Shown here: positions 14,412 to 22,016 of the stretch, piece after piece
Position numbering within the stretch: the stretch's first letter is position 1
Layout: each line of letters opens with the position of its first letter
From: Gemmatimonadales bacterium
GTDB lineage: Bacteria; Gemmatimonadota; Gemmatimonadetes; Gemmatimonadales; GWC2-71-9
DNA: 22,071 bases
Direction of reading: 5' to 3'
Assembly (NCBI GenBank): GCA_025929805.1
Contig: JAICPP010000026.1
Location: forward strand, 1-22,071
Position numbers and translations under genes: made by a program
Notes under the pieces: generated by a model
What the model saw: only the letters and a program-made list of their open reading frames with translations
Databases searched by the model: none
Told to the model about the DNA's origin: nothing

Positions 14412-14475
14412 AGCGCATCCGCCGGGTTCTGCGAGGGCATTCTTTTGTGACGGAGTAGAACCCGACGGACGCGCT
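14412..14475. repeat. 19-bp inverted repeat with 26-base spacer upstream of arcA
   Basis: AGCGCATCCGCCGGGTTCT at 14412-14430 is the reverse complement, at 17 of 19 positions, of 14457-14475. Both mismatches become G-U pairs in minus-strand RNA, giving an unbroken 19-bp stem in the arcA transcription direction but two A-C mismatches on the plus strand. No T-run follows on either strand, so it is not a standard intrinsic terminator. The rest of the 190-base spacer (14327-14516) shows no clear promoter or gene. Confidence 0.75.
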
Positions 14476-14516
14476 CGGGACAGGAAACTCCGGCGCGTAC
14501 TGCGAAGATCCAACAG

Positions 14517-16205
14517 TCAATCCGGGGGATTCCAAGATGCACCGGTGCCACGCAGGACCTTGCCTGGTAGCGCACCGGTCGCCTTCCCCTCGGCGATCAC
14601 CGGCACTCCGTTCACCAACACCCACTGCATGCCTTCACTGAGCTGGTTCGGCCGAGCGAAGGTGGCCCGGTCCGTCACGCTCTCCGGATCGAACACGACG
14701 ATGTCGGCCCACATCCCTGCCTTCAGAACTCCCCGATCGCCCAGCCGCATGCGCTGAGCCGGCAGCGACGTGAACTTCCGAATCGCATCTTCGAGAGTGA
14801 GGCGCCGCTCCTCTCGCACGTACTTGCGCAGAATCCGGGGAAACGTCCCGTATGCCCGCGGATGGGGATGGTCTTTGCCCAGGATACCATCGGGGGACGT
14901 GCCTTGAGAATCGTTGTTGACGGAGACCCAGGGCTGCTCCAGCGCCAGCGCAACGTCGGGCTCATCCATCCCAAAAACGGCGACGTAGGTGAAGGCTCGA
15001 TCCTCGATCAAGAGGTCGAGCAACGTCTCGATCGGATCGGCCTTTTTGGCGCGGGCCACCTGGGCCAGTGTCTGGCCCTGAAATGGCCGGAGCGATGGGT
15101 TCTGGACCGCTCCGATCAGTATGGCCTCCGGACCGGAAATCGCCTGCCAGCCGTTGTTCTCCCAGGAGCCGACCGTCTCCATGTCGCGGCGAATCCGCCG
15201 TCTTGCGGCAGGATCCCTGAGCCGCTCCAGCAGCCGGGCCACGCCCCCATTATGAGCCCAGGGAGGCACCATCGCCGACAACGAATTGAACCAGGCCGGG
15301 TAGGCATAGGTGTCCGCGGTGATGTCCACACCGGCATTCCGGGCGGAGTCGATCTTGGCAATAACCTCACGCATGCGGCCCCAGTTACGCTTGCCCGCTA
15401 CCTTCAGATGCCATACCTCCACCGGAATGCCGGCCGCGCGACCGATCCGGATTGCCTCGTCCAGCGCCGGCATAATCTCATCTGATTCGGAGCGCAGGTG
15501 GGTGGCGTACACCCCGCCATAGCGGGCGGCCTCGCTCGCCAGGGCAATCAGTTCGTCGGTCTTGGCGTAAGGGGCAGGAGGATACTGCAGCGAGGTCGAA
15601 AGACCCACCGCTCCATCGCGCATGGCCTCGGCCACCAGCTGCCGCATCCGCTTCAGCTCGTCGGTCGTGGGCGCGCGGTCGTCCTCACCGATGTCCATCC
15701 GTCTGACCTGCGTCGCTCCTACGTAGTCTCCGACGTTTATCCCAATGCCTTGGCGCTCCAGACGAGCGAAGTACTGGCCCAGCGTCCGCCAATCCGGTGA
15801 GATGTCGAGCCGCTCATACCCGACCCTGTCCTCGGCAATGATCTGGTCGTTGAGCGGCGCCACACTGCCGCCCTCGCCGGTGAACTCGGTTGTGATCCCC
15901 TGGAAGATCTTGGAGGGAAGCTGGGGGTTGACGAGAATGCTGAGCTCCGATTGACCCAGCATATCGATGAAGCCTGGGGCCACAACCTGCTGGCCGGCAT
16001 TAATCGTCTTATCGGCCTGCGCGTTCACCAGCGAGCCGATCGCCGCAATCCTGCCCTCGCGAATGGCAATGTCGCCCGAATACCAGGGAGAGCCGGTGCC
16101 GTCGATGATCCGGCCATTGCGAATGATCAGATCGTACTGCTGTTCCTTACCTGACTCCGGGGGGGCACAGCCAACCAATGTCAGAAGCGCGAGTATACGA
16201 CGCAT
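14517..16205 (-). CDS. Lipoprotein amidohydrolase of the N-acyl-D-amino-acid deacylase (D-aminoacylase) family
   Basis: The protein opens with a lipoprotein signal: basic MRRILALLT then lipobox LVGC, with the lipid-modified Cys at residue 13, so it is exported and membrane-anchored. The mature part begins with the amidohydrolase beta-sandwich (LIIRNGRIIDGTGSPWYSGD), then a TIM-barrel with ATHLRSES and EVWHLKVAGKRNWG (two His ligands), NNDSQGTSPDG (catalytic-type Asp) and a closing GVLKAGMWADIVVFDP. The usual PGFIDxHxH metal motif is PGFIDMLGQSE here, so the HxH pair is replaced by Leu/Gln. Length is 562 from the ATG at 16205, which is preferred over the adjacent in-frame TTG at 16208. It lies 28 bases after rex and probably shares its transcript. 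A D-amino-acid or peptide deacylase or a dipeptidase-like role is likely. Confidence 0.88.
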   Translation of the reverse strand: MRRILALLTLVGCAPPESGKEQQYDLIIRNGRIIDGTGSPWYSGDIAIREGRIAAIGSLVNAQADKTINAGQQVVAPGFIDMLGQSELSILVNPQLPSKIFQGITTEFTGEGGSVAPLNDQIIAEDRVGYERLDISPDWRTLGQYFARLERQGIGINVGDYVGATQVRRMDIGEDDRAPTTDELKRMRQLVAEAMRDGAVGLSTSLQYPPAPYAKTDELIALASEAARYGGVYATHLRSESDEIMPALDEAIRIGRAAGIPVEVWHLKVAGKRNWGRMREVIAKIDSARNAGVDITADTYAYPAWFNSLSAMVPPWAHNGGVARLLERLRDPAARRRIRRDMETVGSWENNGWQAISGPEAILIGAVQNPSLRPFQGQTLAQVARAKKADPIETLLDLLIEDRAFTYVAVFGMDEPDVALALEQPWVSVNNDSQGTSPDGILGKDHPHPRAYGTFPRILRKYVREERRLTLEDAIRKFTSLPAQRMRLGDRGVLKAGMWADIVVFDPESVTDRATFARPNQLSEGMQWVLVNGVPVIAEGKATGALPGKVLRGTGASWNPPD

Positions 16206-16233
16206 CAATCGCCCGATGGAGGGAGCGCGTACC

Positions 16234-16854
16234 TTATCTGCTTGCCAACGCGTAGCTCAGCGTCTCCAGCTCGAGCGCGAGGTTCACCGTCTTCACTACC
16301 ACGTCGTCTGGAACCGAAAGCTGCACGGGAGCGAAGTTCAGGATGGCCTTGATCCGAAGCGCGACGAGTCGATCGGTGACTGCCTGGGCCACCTCTGCCG
16401 GGACTACCAACACCGCCATATCCAGTGGGCGGTGCGCCAGCTCTTTCTCGAGTGAGGCAATGTCGAGAACGGTCAGCCCGTTCCATTGGCGGCCGATCTT
16501 CGCCGGATCGCTGTCGAAGATGGCAACGATATCGAATCCCCGTTGCTTGAATCCGCGGTACTGCACCAGCGCACTCCCGATCTTCCCCGCCCCGATCATC
16601 CCGACACGGTAACGCCGCTTGAGGCCCAGGATCTCGCGTAGGCGATCGGCCAATTCCGGCACCGGGTAACCCAGCCCGCGCTTGCCGAAGGAACCAAAGA
16701 ATGAAAGGTCCTTGCGGACCTGAGCCGACGTGGTCCCGCCGCGGGAGGCCAGCGCACCCGAGCTGACAGTACCGACCCCTTGGCCCTCGAACTCCTCCAA
16801 AAACCGGAGGTACAGCGAGAGGCGGCGAACGGTGGACTCGGCGACTTTACGCAT
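16234..16854 (-). CDS. rex: Redox-sensing transcriptional repressor Rex
   Basis: Rex senses the NADH/NAD ratio and represses fermentation and respiration genes until NADH rises. The 206 residues have an N-terminal winged helix (about 1-77) with VSSGALASRGGTTSAQVRKD and LSFFGSFGKRGLGYPV, then a Rossmann NAD(H) domain with VGMIGAGKIGSALVQY (84-99), VAIFDSDPAKIG and the domain-swap helix near the C-terminus (NLALELETLSYALAS). All are typical Rex blocks. A near-consensus Rex operator lies 10 bases upstream of the ATG at 16854, pointing to autoregulation. No Shine-Dalgarno is seen before the ATG. Next downstream is the lipoprotein amidohydrolase. Confidence 0.96.
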   Translation of the reverse strand: MRKVAESTVRRLSLYLRFLEEFEGQGVGTVSSGALASRGGTTSAQVRKDLSFFGSFGKRGLGYPVPELADRLREILGLKRRYRVGMIGAGKIGSALVQYRGFKQRGFDIVAIFDSDPAKIGRQWNGLTVLDIASLEKELAHRPLDMAVLVVPAEVAQAVTDRLVALRIKAILNFAPVQLSVPDDVVVKTVNLALELETLSYALASR

Positions 16855-16864
16855 GCTGCCATTT

Positions 16865-16882
16865 ATGTGAAATGTTTCACAA
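16865..16882. promoter_or_regulatory. Rex operator (ROP) upstream of rex
   Basis: ATGTGAAATGTTTCACAA matches the known Rex consensus TTGTGAAATATTTCACAA at 16 of 18 positions, and it is a clear palindrome. It starts 10 bases upstream of the rex ATG and overlaps the TGA stop of rsmA (16879-16877). On the minus strand its right side runs into CATAAAT, a possible -10 element, so bound Rex would block RNA polymerase. Confidence 0.9.
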
Positions 16883-17677
16883 AGTTACTGGGGTCCACCC
16901 TCCGTGAACAAGGGCACGCCATAACCGGACGAACTCCGCAGGGCTGAGGACCTCGGGCCGCACCACTTCGGGAAGCCCGGCGTAATGCAGGGCGGCGGCG
17001 GCCTGGTCCGGAAGCCAACCAGTGAGCTCTCGGATGGCGCGCTGCAGCTGCTTCCGCCGGAAGCCGAACAGGCCCACCACCACGGCACGGAAGCTCTCCC
17101 GCTCCGCTGCAGCCACCATTGGATCGCTGCGGGGTGTCAACCGCAAAACGGCTGAGTCCACTTTGGGTCTGGGCTGGAACGCACCGGCAGGCACAGTAAA
17201 TACGCGCTCCGCACAGCAGACCACCTGGAGGCCGACACTCAGAGCACCGTAGGCTGAGGTTCCGGGCACCGCTGTAACCCGCTCGGCCACTTCTTTCTGA
17301 ACCAGGAATACAATGCGGCGGGGCTCAGGTGGGGTGAGCGCCTTGTCCAGCAAGGGTGAGGTGATGTTGTAAGGAATGTTGCCCGCAAGCAGGAACGGGG
17401 GCGTCAGGAGGCCGTGCCAATCAATCCGAAGAGCGTCACCCTCGACTATCTCGGCTGTGGGAAAGCGGGCGCGGAGCGGTGCGATGAGGTCGCGATCCTT
17501 CTCGATGGCGACCACCCGACCGGCGCGCTTCACCAGCTCCGCCGTCAGGCCACCCGGGCCCGGCCCTATCTCCAAGATGGTGCTGTCTGCTTCAGCTTCC
17601 AGTGCATCGGCGATGCGGGCCAGAATTCTGGGATCGGTGAGAAAGTGCTGCCCCAGACGGCGCTTGACCCGCGGCAC
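16877..17677 (-). CDS. rsmA: 16S rRNA (adenine(1518)-N6/adenine(1519)-N6)-dimethyltransferase
   Basis: RsmA (KsgA) dimethylates two adjacent adenines in helix 45 of 16S rRNA late in 30S assembly. The 266 residues carry RRLGQHFLTDP near the N-terminus, SAM motif I ILEIGPGPGGLTAELV (34-49), VAIEKDRDL, the catalytic NIPYNITSPLL (100-110), QKEVAERV, and FQPRPKVDSAVLRL. The C-terminal helical domain (FRRKQLQRAIREL) is present. The start is GTG at 17677, directly after the TAG of the phosphatase gene with no spacer, so translation is probably coupled. Its 3' end contains part of the rex operator. Confidence 0.95.
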   Translation of the reverse strand: MPRVKRRLGQHFLTDPRILARIADALEAEADSTILEIGPGPGGLTAELVKRAGRVVAIEKDRDLIAPLRARFPTAEIVEGDALRIDWHGLLTPPFLLAGNIPYNITSPLLDKALTPPEPRRIVFLVQKEVAERVTAVPGTSAYGALSVGLQVVCCAERVFTVPAGAFQPRPKVDSAVLRLTPRSDPMVAAAERESFRAVVVGLFGFRRKQLQRAIRELTGWLPDQAAAALHYAGLPEVVRPEVLSPAEFVRLWRALVHGGWTPVTL

Positions 17678-19240
17678 CTAGATCCGCATCACCAGCAGGG
17701 TTCGATCATCTGTCGGCTTGACTCCGAACGCCTCGGTGTCATCGAGCACCGCTCGGACGATCGACTCGGTAGTCCCGGTCCGATGGGAGAGGATGCGATC
17801 CAGCAAACGCTGCTCTCCATATGGCTCTCCCGCTTCATTCAAGGCATCGACCAGACCGTCAGTCCAGAGCACCAGCAGATCAGAGCCCCGATCCCACGGC
17901 ACCTGGCGGCGCTGGATTGTGCCTATGGCTGCGAGGCCGAGGGGGGGTGCCGTGGCCTCGAGCCGCTCAGGCAGGCCGGTAGGGGTGATCCGGAACGCGT
18001 GGGGATGGCCGGCGCTGGCGTATGAGAGCCGCGCGGTGTGGGGATCCAACACACCGTAGAAGACGCTCAGGTGCATTTCCGTCTTGGCTAGCTCGGTGGA
18101 CAAGCTGTCGAGCAAGGCGGTGAGGGTTTCATCCGGTGTGGCCTCCGCCGCCGCGTGAATCCCAGCCGCAGCCATGACCAGCGCCATGATCAGAGCGGCG
18201 GAAAATCCGTGAGACGAGACGTCACCCAGCATCACGCCCACGCGCCCGCGGCCCAAGCGGGTAAAGGTGTAGAAGTCGCCGCCCACGGAATCCGCCGGGA
18301 GGCATTGCGCCGCCACTTCAGCGTCGCCCTGAAGAACCGAGGGCGAAGGAAGCAGCTTGAGCTGGAGGTCGTGCGCCAGTTCGAGCTCGCGCTGCAACCG
18401 TTGTTGTTGCAGGTCACGATCCACGAGCCTGGCGTTTTCGACGGCCGCCCCGATCTGATTGGCCACCGCACTCACCAGCTTACGATCATCGAGGGTGAAG
18501 CGATCACCGCCGATCCGATCGGTGAGGTTGATCACTCCAACACAACGGAGTCCGGTGCCGGGTGCCCCATAACAAATCGGTACGCTGATGAAGGAGTCCC
18601 CTCGGTATCCCCGGGTGTCGCCGCACTCTGGAGCCACGGAGTCGGGGTTGGTCGGGTCATAGGTGATGATGCGTTGCTCCCGGAAGACCCGGGCGGCGAC
18701 CGAGCAATCGTCGTCCACCTCGACGGCGACCAGACCGTCGGCGGCGAAGCCACGGGCGGCGACCGTACGCAGAGTTTGGCTCGCCTCTTCGTAAACCATG
18801 ATCGAGGCTCGACGGGCACCCACGACGGCGCTCACCTCCCGCACAATGATCTCAGCGGCCTCTTCCAACCGCACGGTTCGGCCGAGGATCTCGCTAATCG
18901 CATAGAGCAGATCGATCTCCTCGTAACGACCCGCCAGCTCCTCGGCCACATGCGCCCGCTGCCGCTCCGATTCCAGCAGCGCACCGACCACGGGAGCTGC
19001 ACGCTGAGCCGTCCGCTTGAGGTCCTCCGGCTCCCCGTCCGCCACCTCAAGCCAGACGCCCGGGGCACCCGGTACCGGCTGGAGCCACGCTTTTCCACCG
19101 GCGGTGTCCGCGAATCCCGCACCGGCGGGGAGCGGGAGCGACCAGCCCGGATCGAGCCCGCCAGCGAGTCTGAGAGTCCGAGAATCGGCACGCCAGAGAC
19201 GTACCTGCCCGTTGACCAGTGCGCCGAGAGCGTGCAGCAC
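17678..19240 (-). CDS. GAF-domain PP2C (SpoIIE/RsbU-type) serine phosphatase
   Basis: The 520-residue protein has an N-terminal region that may be a degenerate sensor domain (1-90), a linker helix (GRYEEIDLLYAISEILGRT), a GAF domain at about 120-275 (RASIMVYEEASQTL, GDSFISVPI, CVGVINLTDR, LVSAVANQIGAAVENARLV) and a SpoIIE-type PP2C domain at about 280-520. Metal-binding aspartates are visible in VGGDFYTF (322), LGDVSSHGFSAALIM (340), LWTDGLVDA (461) and KPTDDRTLLVMR (511-512). Such enzymes dephosphorylate STAS anti-sigma antagonists, here probably the STAS protein two genes upstream. The start is GTG at 19240, 14 bases after the RsbW-like gene. The reading frame stays open upstream without ATG, GTG or TTG. 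The GAF ligand is unknown. There is no membrane segment. Confidence 0.92.
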   Translation of the reverse strand: MLHALGALVNGQVRLWRADSRTLRLAGGLDPGWSLPLPAGAGFADTAGGKAWLQPVPGAPGVWLEVADGEPEDLKRTAQRAAPVVGALLESERQRAHVAEELAGRYEEIDLLYAISEILGRTVRLEEAAEIIVREVSAVVGARRASIMVYEEASQTLRTVAARGFAADGLVAVEVDDDCSVAARVFREQRIITYDPTNPDSVAPECGDTRGYRGDSFISVPICYGAPGTGLRCVGVINLTDRIGGDRFTLDDRKLVSAVANQIGAAVENARLVDRDLQQQRLQRELELAHDLQLKLLPSPSVLQGDAEVAAQCLPADSVGGDFYTFTRLGRGRVGVMLGDVSSHGFSAALIMALVMAAAGIHAAAEATPDETLTALLDSLSTELAKTEMHLSVFYGVLDPHTARLSYASAGHPHAFRITPTGLPERLEATAPPLGLAAIGTIQRRQVPWDRGSDLLVLWTDGLVDALNEAGEPYGEQRLLDRILSHRTGTTESIVRAVLDDTEAFGVKPTDDRTLLVMRI

Positions 19241-19254
19241 GTGATCGAGACGGC

Positions 19255-19719
19255 CTACGAGCGACGCAGTATCATGCAGATGGAGTTTCCTTGCTCATTG
19301 AACTGAACGGCATCGACCAGCTTGCGAATGAGGAAGAGTCCTCGCCCCTGAGCCTCGTCCAGTTGTTCGGGCCGGAGCGGCTCGGGAATGGCGGACGGAT
19401 CAAATCCTGGGCCTTCGTCGGTGACTTGCACTCTGATCGATTCGGGAACCAGTTCGGCCCGGACCTCGACCCACTTGGTTCGATCTTCCCGGTTTCCCCT
19501 CACTATCGCGTTGCTGAGTGCTTCGGAGAGCACCACACGGAGACGGAACCTGATGGTCTCCGTGGCCACGTGGCCCGCGAGACAGTGCCGGGTTACCAGC
19601 TCAACGGCCTCTTCTATGCAGCTCACGTCGCTGGGAAGCCGGAGGGTGACCAGAGTTGCTGTTCCTTCAGGGTCCGGCGCCGCGGACCGGCGGACACAAA
19701 GACGGAGCGGCGAGGTCAT
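19255..19719 (-). CDS. RsbW/SpoIIAB-like anti-sigma serine kinase (GHKL ATPase)
   Basis: The 154-residue protein is a GHKL ATPase: N-box LSEALSNAIVRGN (64-76), G1 box VTDEGPGFDP (99-108) and G2 box GRGLFLIRKLVD (125-136). The histidine-kinase dimerisation/phosphoacceptor domain is absent, as expected of RsbW/SpoIIAB-type kinases. These either hold a sigma factor or phosphorylate a STAS antagonist. With the STAS gene nine bases upstream and the PP2C phosphatase gene 14 bases downstream, all three partner-switch parts are present. No sigma factor lies within the window, so its target is unknown. The ATG at 19719 lacks a clear Shine-Dalgarno. Confidence 0.92.
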   Translation of the reverse strand: MTSPLRLCVRRSAAPDPEGTATLVTLRLPSDVSCIEEAVELVTRHCLAGHVATETIRFRLRVVLSEALSNAIVRGNREDRTKWVEVRAELVPESIRVQVTDEGPGFDPSAIPEPLRPEQLDEAQGRGLFLIRKLVDAVQFNEQGNSICMILRRS

Positions 19720-19728
19720 TCCGGAGAG

Positions 19729-20064
19729 CTAAAAGCTGGCGAGGGCCTGCTCGGGTGTTTCGGTGATGGCGAAAAGCGTATCGAGCTTGGTCAACTCGAA
19801 CAGGGAACGAAGATCGTCGTTCAGGCCGGAGAGCCGGAGCTCGCCACCTGCTTCCCGTATTCGTTTGGAGATGGATACCAGGGCGCCAAGACCGGAGGAA
19901 TCGATGTAACCGGTGCGGGAGAAATCGACCAGCAGCCGCCGCTCTCCCCGATCCAGCGCGGCCTGGACCAGGTCCTTGAGCTCCTGCCGGTTTCCGATGA
20001 TCAGCTGTCCGTCCACCTGCACCACGGTGACACCACCTGCTCCCTTGCTCTCACTGAACCCCAT
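19729..20064 (-). CDS. STAS-domain anti-sigma factor antagonist
   Basis: This single-domain STAS protein of 111 residues opens with VTVVQVDGQLIIGNRQELKD and has the signature TGYIDSSGLGALVSISKRIR. The serine pair at 56-57 is the usual phosphorylation site of SpoIIAA/RsbV proteins. LRLSGLNDDLRSLFELTKLD then leads to LFAITETPEQAL. Unphosphorylated antagonist would bind the kinase and free its client. The ATG at 20064 has an excellent AAGGAG seven bases before it, overlapping the pta stop region. It is the first of the three partner-switch genes in the transcript. Confidence 0.94.
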   Translation of the reverse strand: MGFSESKGAGGVTVVQVDGQLIIGNRQELKDLVQAALDRGERRLLVDFSRTGYIDSSGLGALVSISKRIREAGGELRLSGLNDDLRSLFELTKLDTLFAITETPEQALASF

Positions 20065-20076
20065 CAGCCGTCTCCT

Positions 20077-21015
20077 TCAACTCGTGGTTCCATCCGATTG
20101 CAAGGCCACCATTGCCGTGACCTCGACAATATCGTCGGGGGTAGCACCCCGCGACAGGTCGGCCATGGGTCGGGCAAGCCCTTGAAGGATGGGCCCGATT
20201 GCGACAGCTCCCCCCAGGCGCTGGACCAGTTTGTACCCGATGTTCCCGGCATCGAGATCGGGAAACACCAGTACGTTTGCGCGTCCTGCCACCGGGGAGC
20301 CCGGCGCCTTGCGCTCCCCGATTTCCAGGCTGAGCGCCGCATCGGCCTGCAGCTCCCCGTCGGAAGGGATATTCGGCGCCAGCTGCTGGAAGTGAGCCGC
20401 AGCCTCCTGGACTCGCGCGACCTGAGGCCCCCGGGCGCTGCCCTTGCTGCTATATGAGAGAAACGCGACCCGAGGCGAGTCTCCGACCAGGCGCGATCGG
20501 TCCCTAGAGGCTGCCAGAGCGATCTCCGCTAGCTGACCCGGTGTGGGCTCCGGCACTACAGCACAGTCAGTAAAGGTCAGGACCGTATCATCGCCGGGAA
20601 GCACCATGTAAAAAGAAGAGCTGACCAGGCTCACTCCTGGCGCCGTCCCAATGGCCCAGAGCGCCGCACGCACCACCTCTCCGGTGGAATAGACCGCACC
20701 GGCGACACACCCGTCGGCCTCACCCAGGGCAACCAGGGCCGCGCCGAAGTTGACCGGATCCGCAGCTACGTCCAGCGCGTGCACTCCGTCGCGAATGCGT
20801 TCGGGCCGGCGCTCCCGCAGATATTGCGCGATCCGCCCGAGCCGTGGGTCCTTGGCAGGATCCAGACCCGCACCACCCAACACGATGGGTTCTATCACGC
20901 GCTTCGCGCGGAGCCGCTCGATTGCGGCGCCGACCCTGGAGTCTTCGCCCTCACACAGCACCACCCGGGCACCGCGACGAGCGGCTCGCTCCAAGAGCTC
21001 TCCCCGGAAGCTCAC
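20077..21015 (-). CDS. pta: Phosphate acetyltransferase
   Basis: The enzyme interconverts acetyl-CoA and acetyl phosphate. The 312 residues are the short, single-domain form without the N-terminal DRTGG-type regulatory extension. Features are VVLCEGEDSRVGAAIERL, GCVAGAVYSTGEVVRAALW, TFTDCAVVPEPTPGQLAEIA, VAFLSYSSKGSARGP and the C-terminal signature NVLVFPDLDAGNIGYKLVQR followed by GPILQGLARPMADLSRGAT, which favours acetyl- over butyryltransferase. The start is GTG (21015) in a GTGA overlap with coaD. No acetate kinase gene is present in the window. CoA synthesis (coaD) just upstream is a sensible neighbour. Confidence 0.93.
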   Translation of the reverse strand: MSFRGELLERAARRGARVVLCEGEDSRVGAAIERLRAKRVIEPIVLGGAGLDPAKDPRLGRIAQYLRERRPERIRDGVHALDVAADPVNFGAALVALGEADGCVAGAVYSTGEVVRAALWAIGTAPGVSLVSSSFYMVLPGDDTVLTFTDCAVVPEPTPGQLAEIALAASRDRSRLVGDSPRVAFLSYSSKGSARGPQVARVQEAAAHFQQLAPNIPSDGELQADAALSLEIGERKAPGSPVAGRANVLVFPDLDAGNIGYKLVQRLGGAVAIGPILQGLARPMADLSRGATPDDIVEVTAMVALQSDGTTS

Positions 21016-21494
21016 GAGTGGAACCGCCGAGCCAGGGCATCGGCCACCGCAGGGTGAACCAGGGGCCGCACGTCCCCGCCGAACTTGGCGACTTCCCGGA
21101 CCAGACTGGAGCTGAGATACGTCAGATCCACGGCGGGCACGAGAAACACCGTTTCCAGCGAGGGATGCAGCTGGCGATTCATCAGCGCCATCTGGAACTC
21201 GTATTCGAAGTCACTCACCGCTCGCAAGCCTCGCACGATGATCGTGGCACCTACCCGCTTGGCGAACTCCGCCAGTAGTCCATCGAAGGATTGCAGGGAT
21301 ACCCGCTTCTCGTCACCGATGGCTGCTCGCAGCATGTCCAACCGCTCCTGCACCGAGAAGAGCGGCTGCTTCACCACGTTCACGGCCACTGCCACGATCA
21401 GCCGGTCGGCCAGACCGAGGCTTCGGCGGACCAGGTCCTCGTGACCTCGGGTCGGGGGATCGAACGATCCGGGGTACACCGCAATGCGGGTCAT
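21012..21494 (-). CDS. coaD: Phosphopantetheine adenylyltransferase
   Basis: CoaD transfers AMP from ATP to 4'-phosphopantetheine, the penultimate step of CoA synthesis. The 160 residues are the normal length. The nucleotidyltransferase motif is YPGSFDPPTRGHEDLVRR, with Thr15 and His18 forming the TxGH site. IIVRGLRAVSDFEYEFQMAL, LVPAVDLTYLSSSLVREVA and GGDVRPLVHPAV are all family blocks. Its ATG overlaps the rsmD stop by four bases, and rsmD-coaD is a widely conserved pair. Nothing odd was seen. Confidence 0.97.
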   Translation of the reverse strand: MTRIAVYPGSFDPPTRGHEDLVRRSLGLADRLIVAVAVNVVKQPLFSVQERLDMLRAAIGDEKRVSLQSFDGLLAEFAKRVGATIIVRGLRAVSDFEYEFQMALMNRQLHPSLETVFLVPAVDLTYLSSSLVREVAKFGGDVRPLVHPAVADALARRFHS

Positions 21495-22006
21495 GGCGCG
21501 TGGCAGAAGGTGATCGCTGTGTCGCCGTAGTGACGAGTGTCGTCGCCCGGGAGCTCGAGATTCGAACTGTGCTCGACGGAAAGAATGCGGCCGAACGGAT
21601 GCCGGCGGAAGAGCGCCACCAGCCGGGCAGCATAATCCACGGTGTACGGCGGATCGGCCACTACGACATCGAAGGCAGCCGGCGGCAGCTTCTCGGCATA
21701 CCGCAGGGCGTCGGCTCGATGCACGGTGACCAGATCCTCGGCTTCCAGTGCGCTGATGTTCTGATCGAGCGCCTTGAGCGACGCCGGATTCAACTCCACG
21801 AAGGTGGCACAGGCCGCCCCACGGGACAACGCCTCCAGGCCGAGCGCGCCGCTCCCCGCGAACAGATCCAGCACCCGGGCCCCCACGAGGGCTTCTCCCA
21901 GGATACTCATCCAGGCCTCGCGCACCCGGTCGGCTGTCGGCCGGACTCGATCATCCTTCGGGACGACTAACCGCCGCCCACCGAACTGACCTCCCACTAT
22001 CCTCAT
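21491..22006 (-). CDS. rsmD: 16S rRNA (guanine(966)-N2)-methyltransferase
   Basis: RsmD methylates G966 of 16S rRNA using SAM. The 171 residues begin MRIVGGQFGGRRL, the typical opening. They continue with RPTADRVREAWMSIL, SAM motif I VLDLFAGSGALGLEALSRGA (45-64), FVELNPASLKALDQN and the catalytic VVVADPPY (114-121). It is the most upstream gene of its operon in the window. The ATG at 22006 has no strong Shine-Dalgarno, and a dispersed inverted repeat begins 11 bases upstream. Confidence 0.96.
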   Translation of the reverse strand: MRIVGGQFGGRRLVVPKDDRVRPTADRVREAWMSILGEALVGARVLDLFAGSGALGLEALSRGAACATFVELNPASLKALDQNISALEAEDLVTVHRADALRYAEKLPPAAFDVVVADPPYTVDYAARLVALFRRHPFGRILSVEHSSNLELPGDDTRHYGDTAITFCHAP

Positions 22007-22016
22007 TCAAGAAGAG

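Noticed and set aside
14412..14475. Intrinsic terminator for the amidohydrolase gene
   Set aside because: The stem is good, but the loop is 26 bases and no T-run follows on either strand.
14328..14575. Small open frames in the spacer upstream of arcA
   Set aside because: No Shine-Dalgarno, no motif, and they overlap the inverted repeat. Several frames are open at once, as expected by chance at this GC content.
19219..20457. 412-codon plus-strand frame opposite the kinase, STAS and pta genes
   Set aside because: It runs antisense through three genes with conserved motifs and has no motif of its own.
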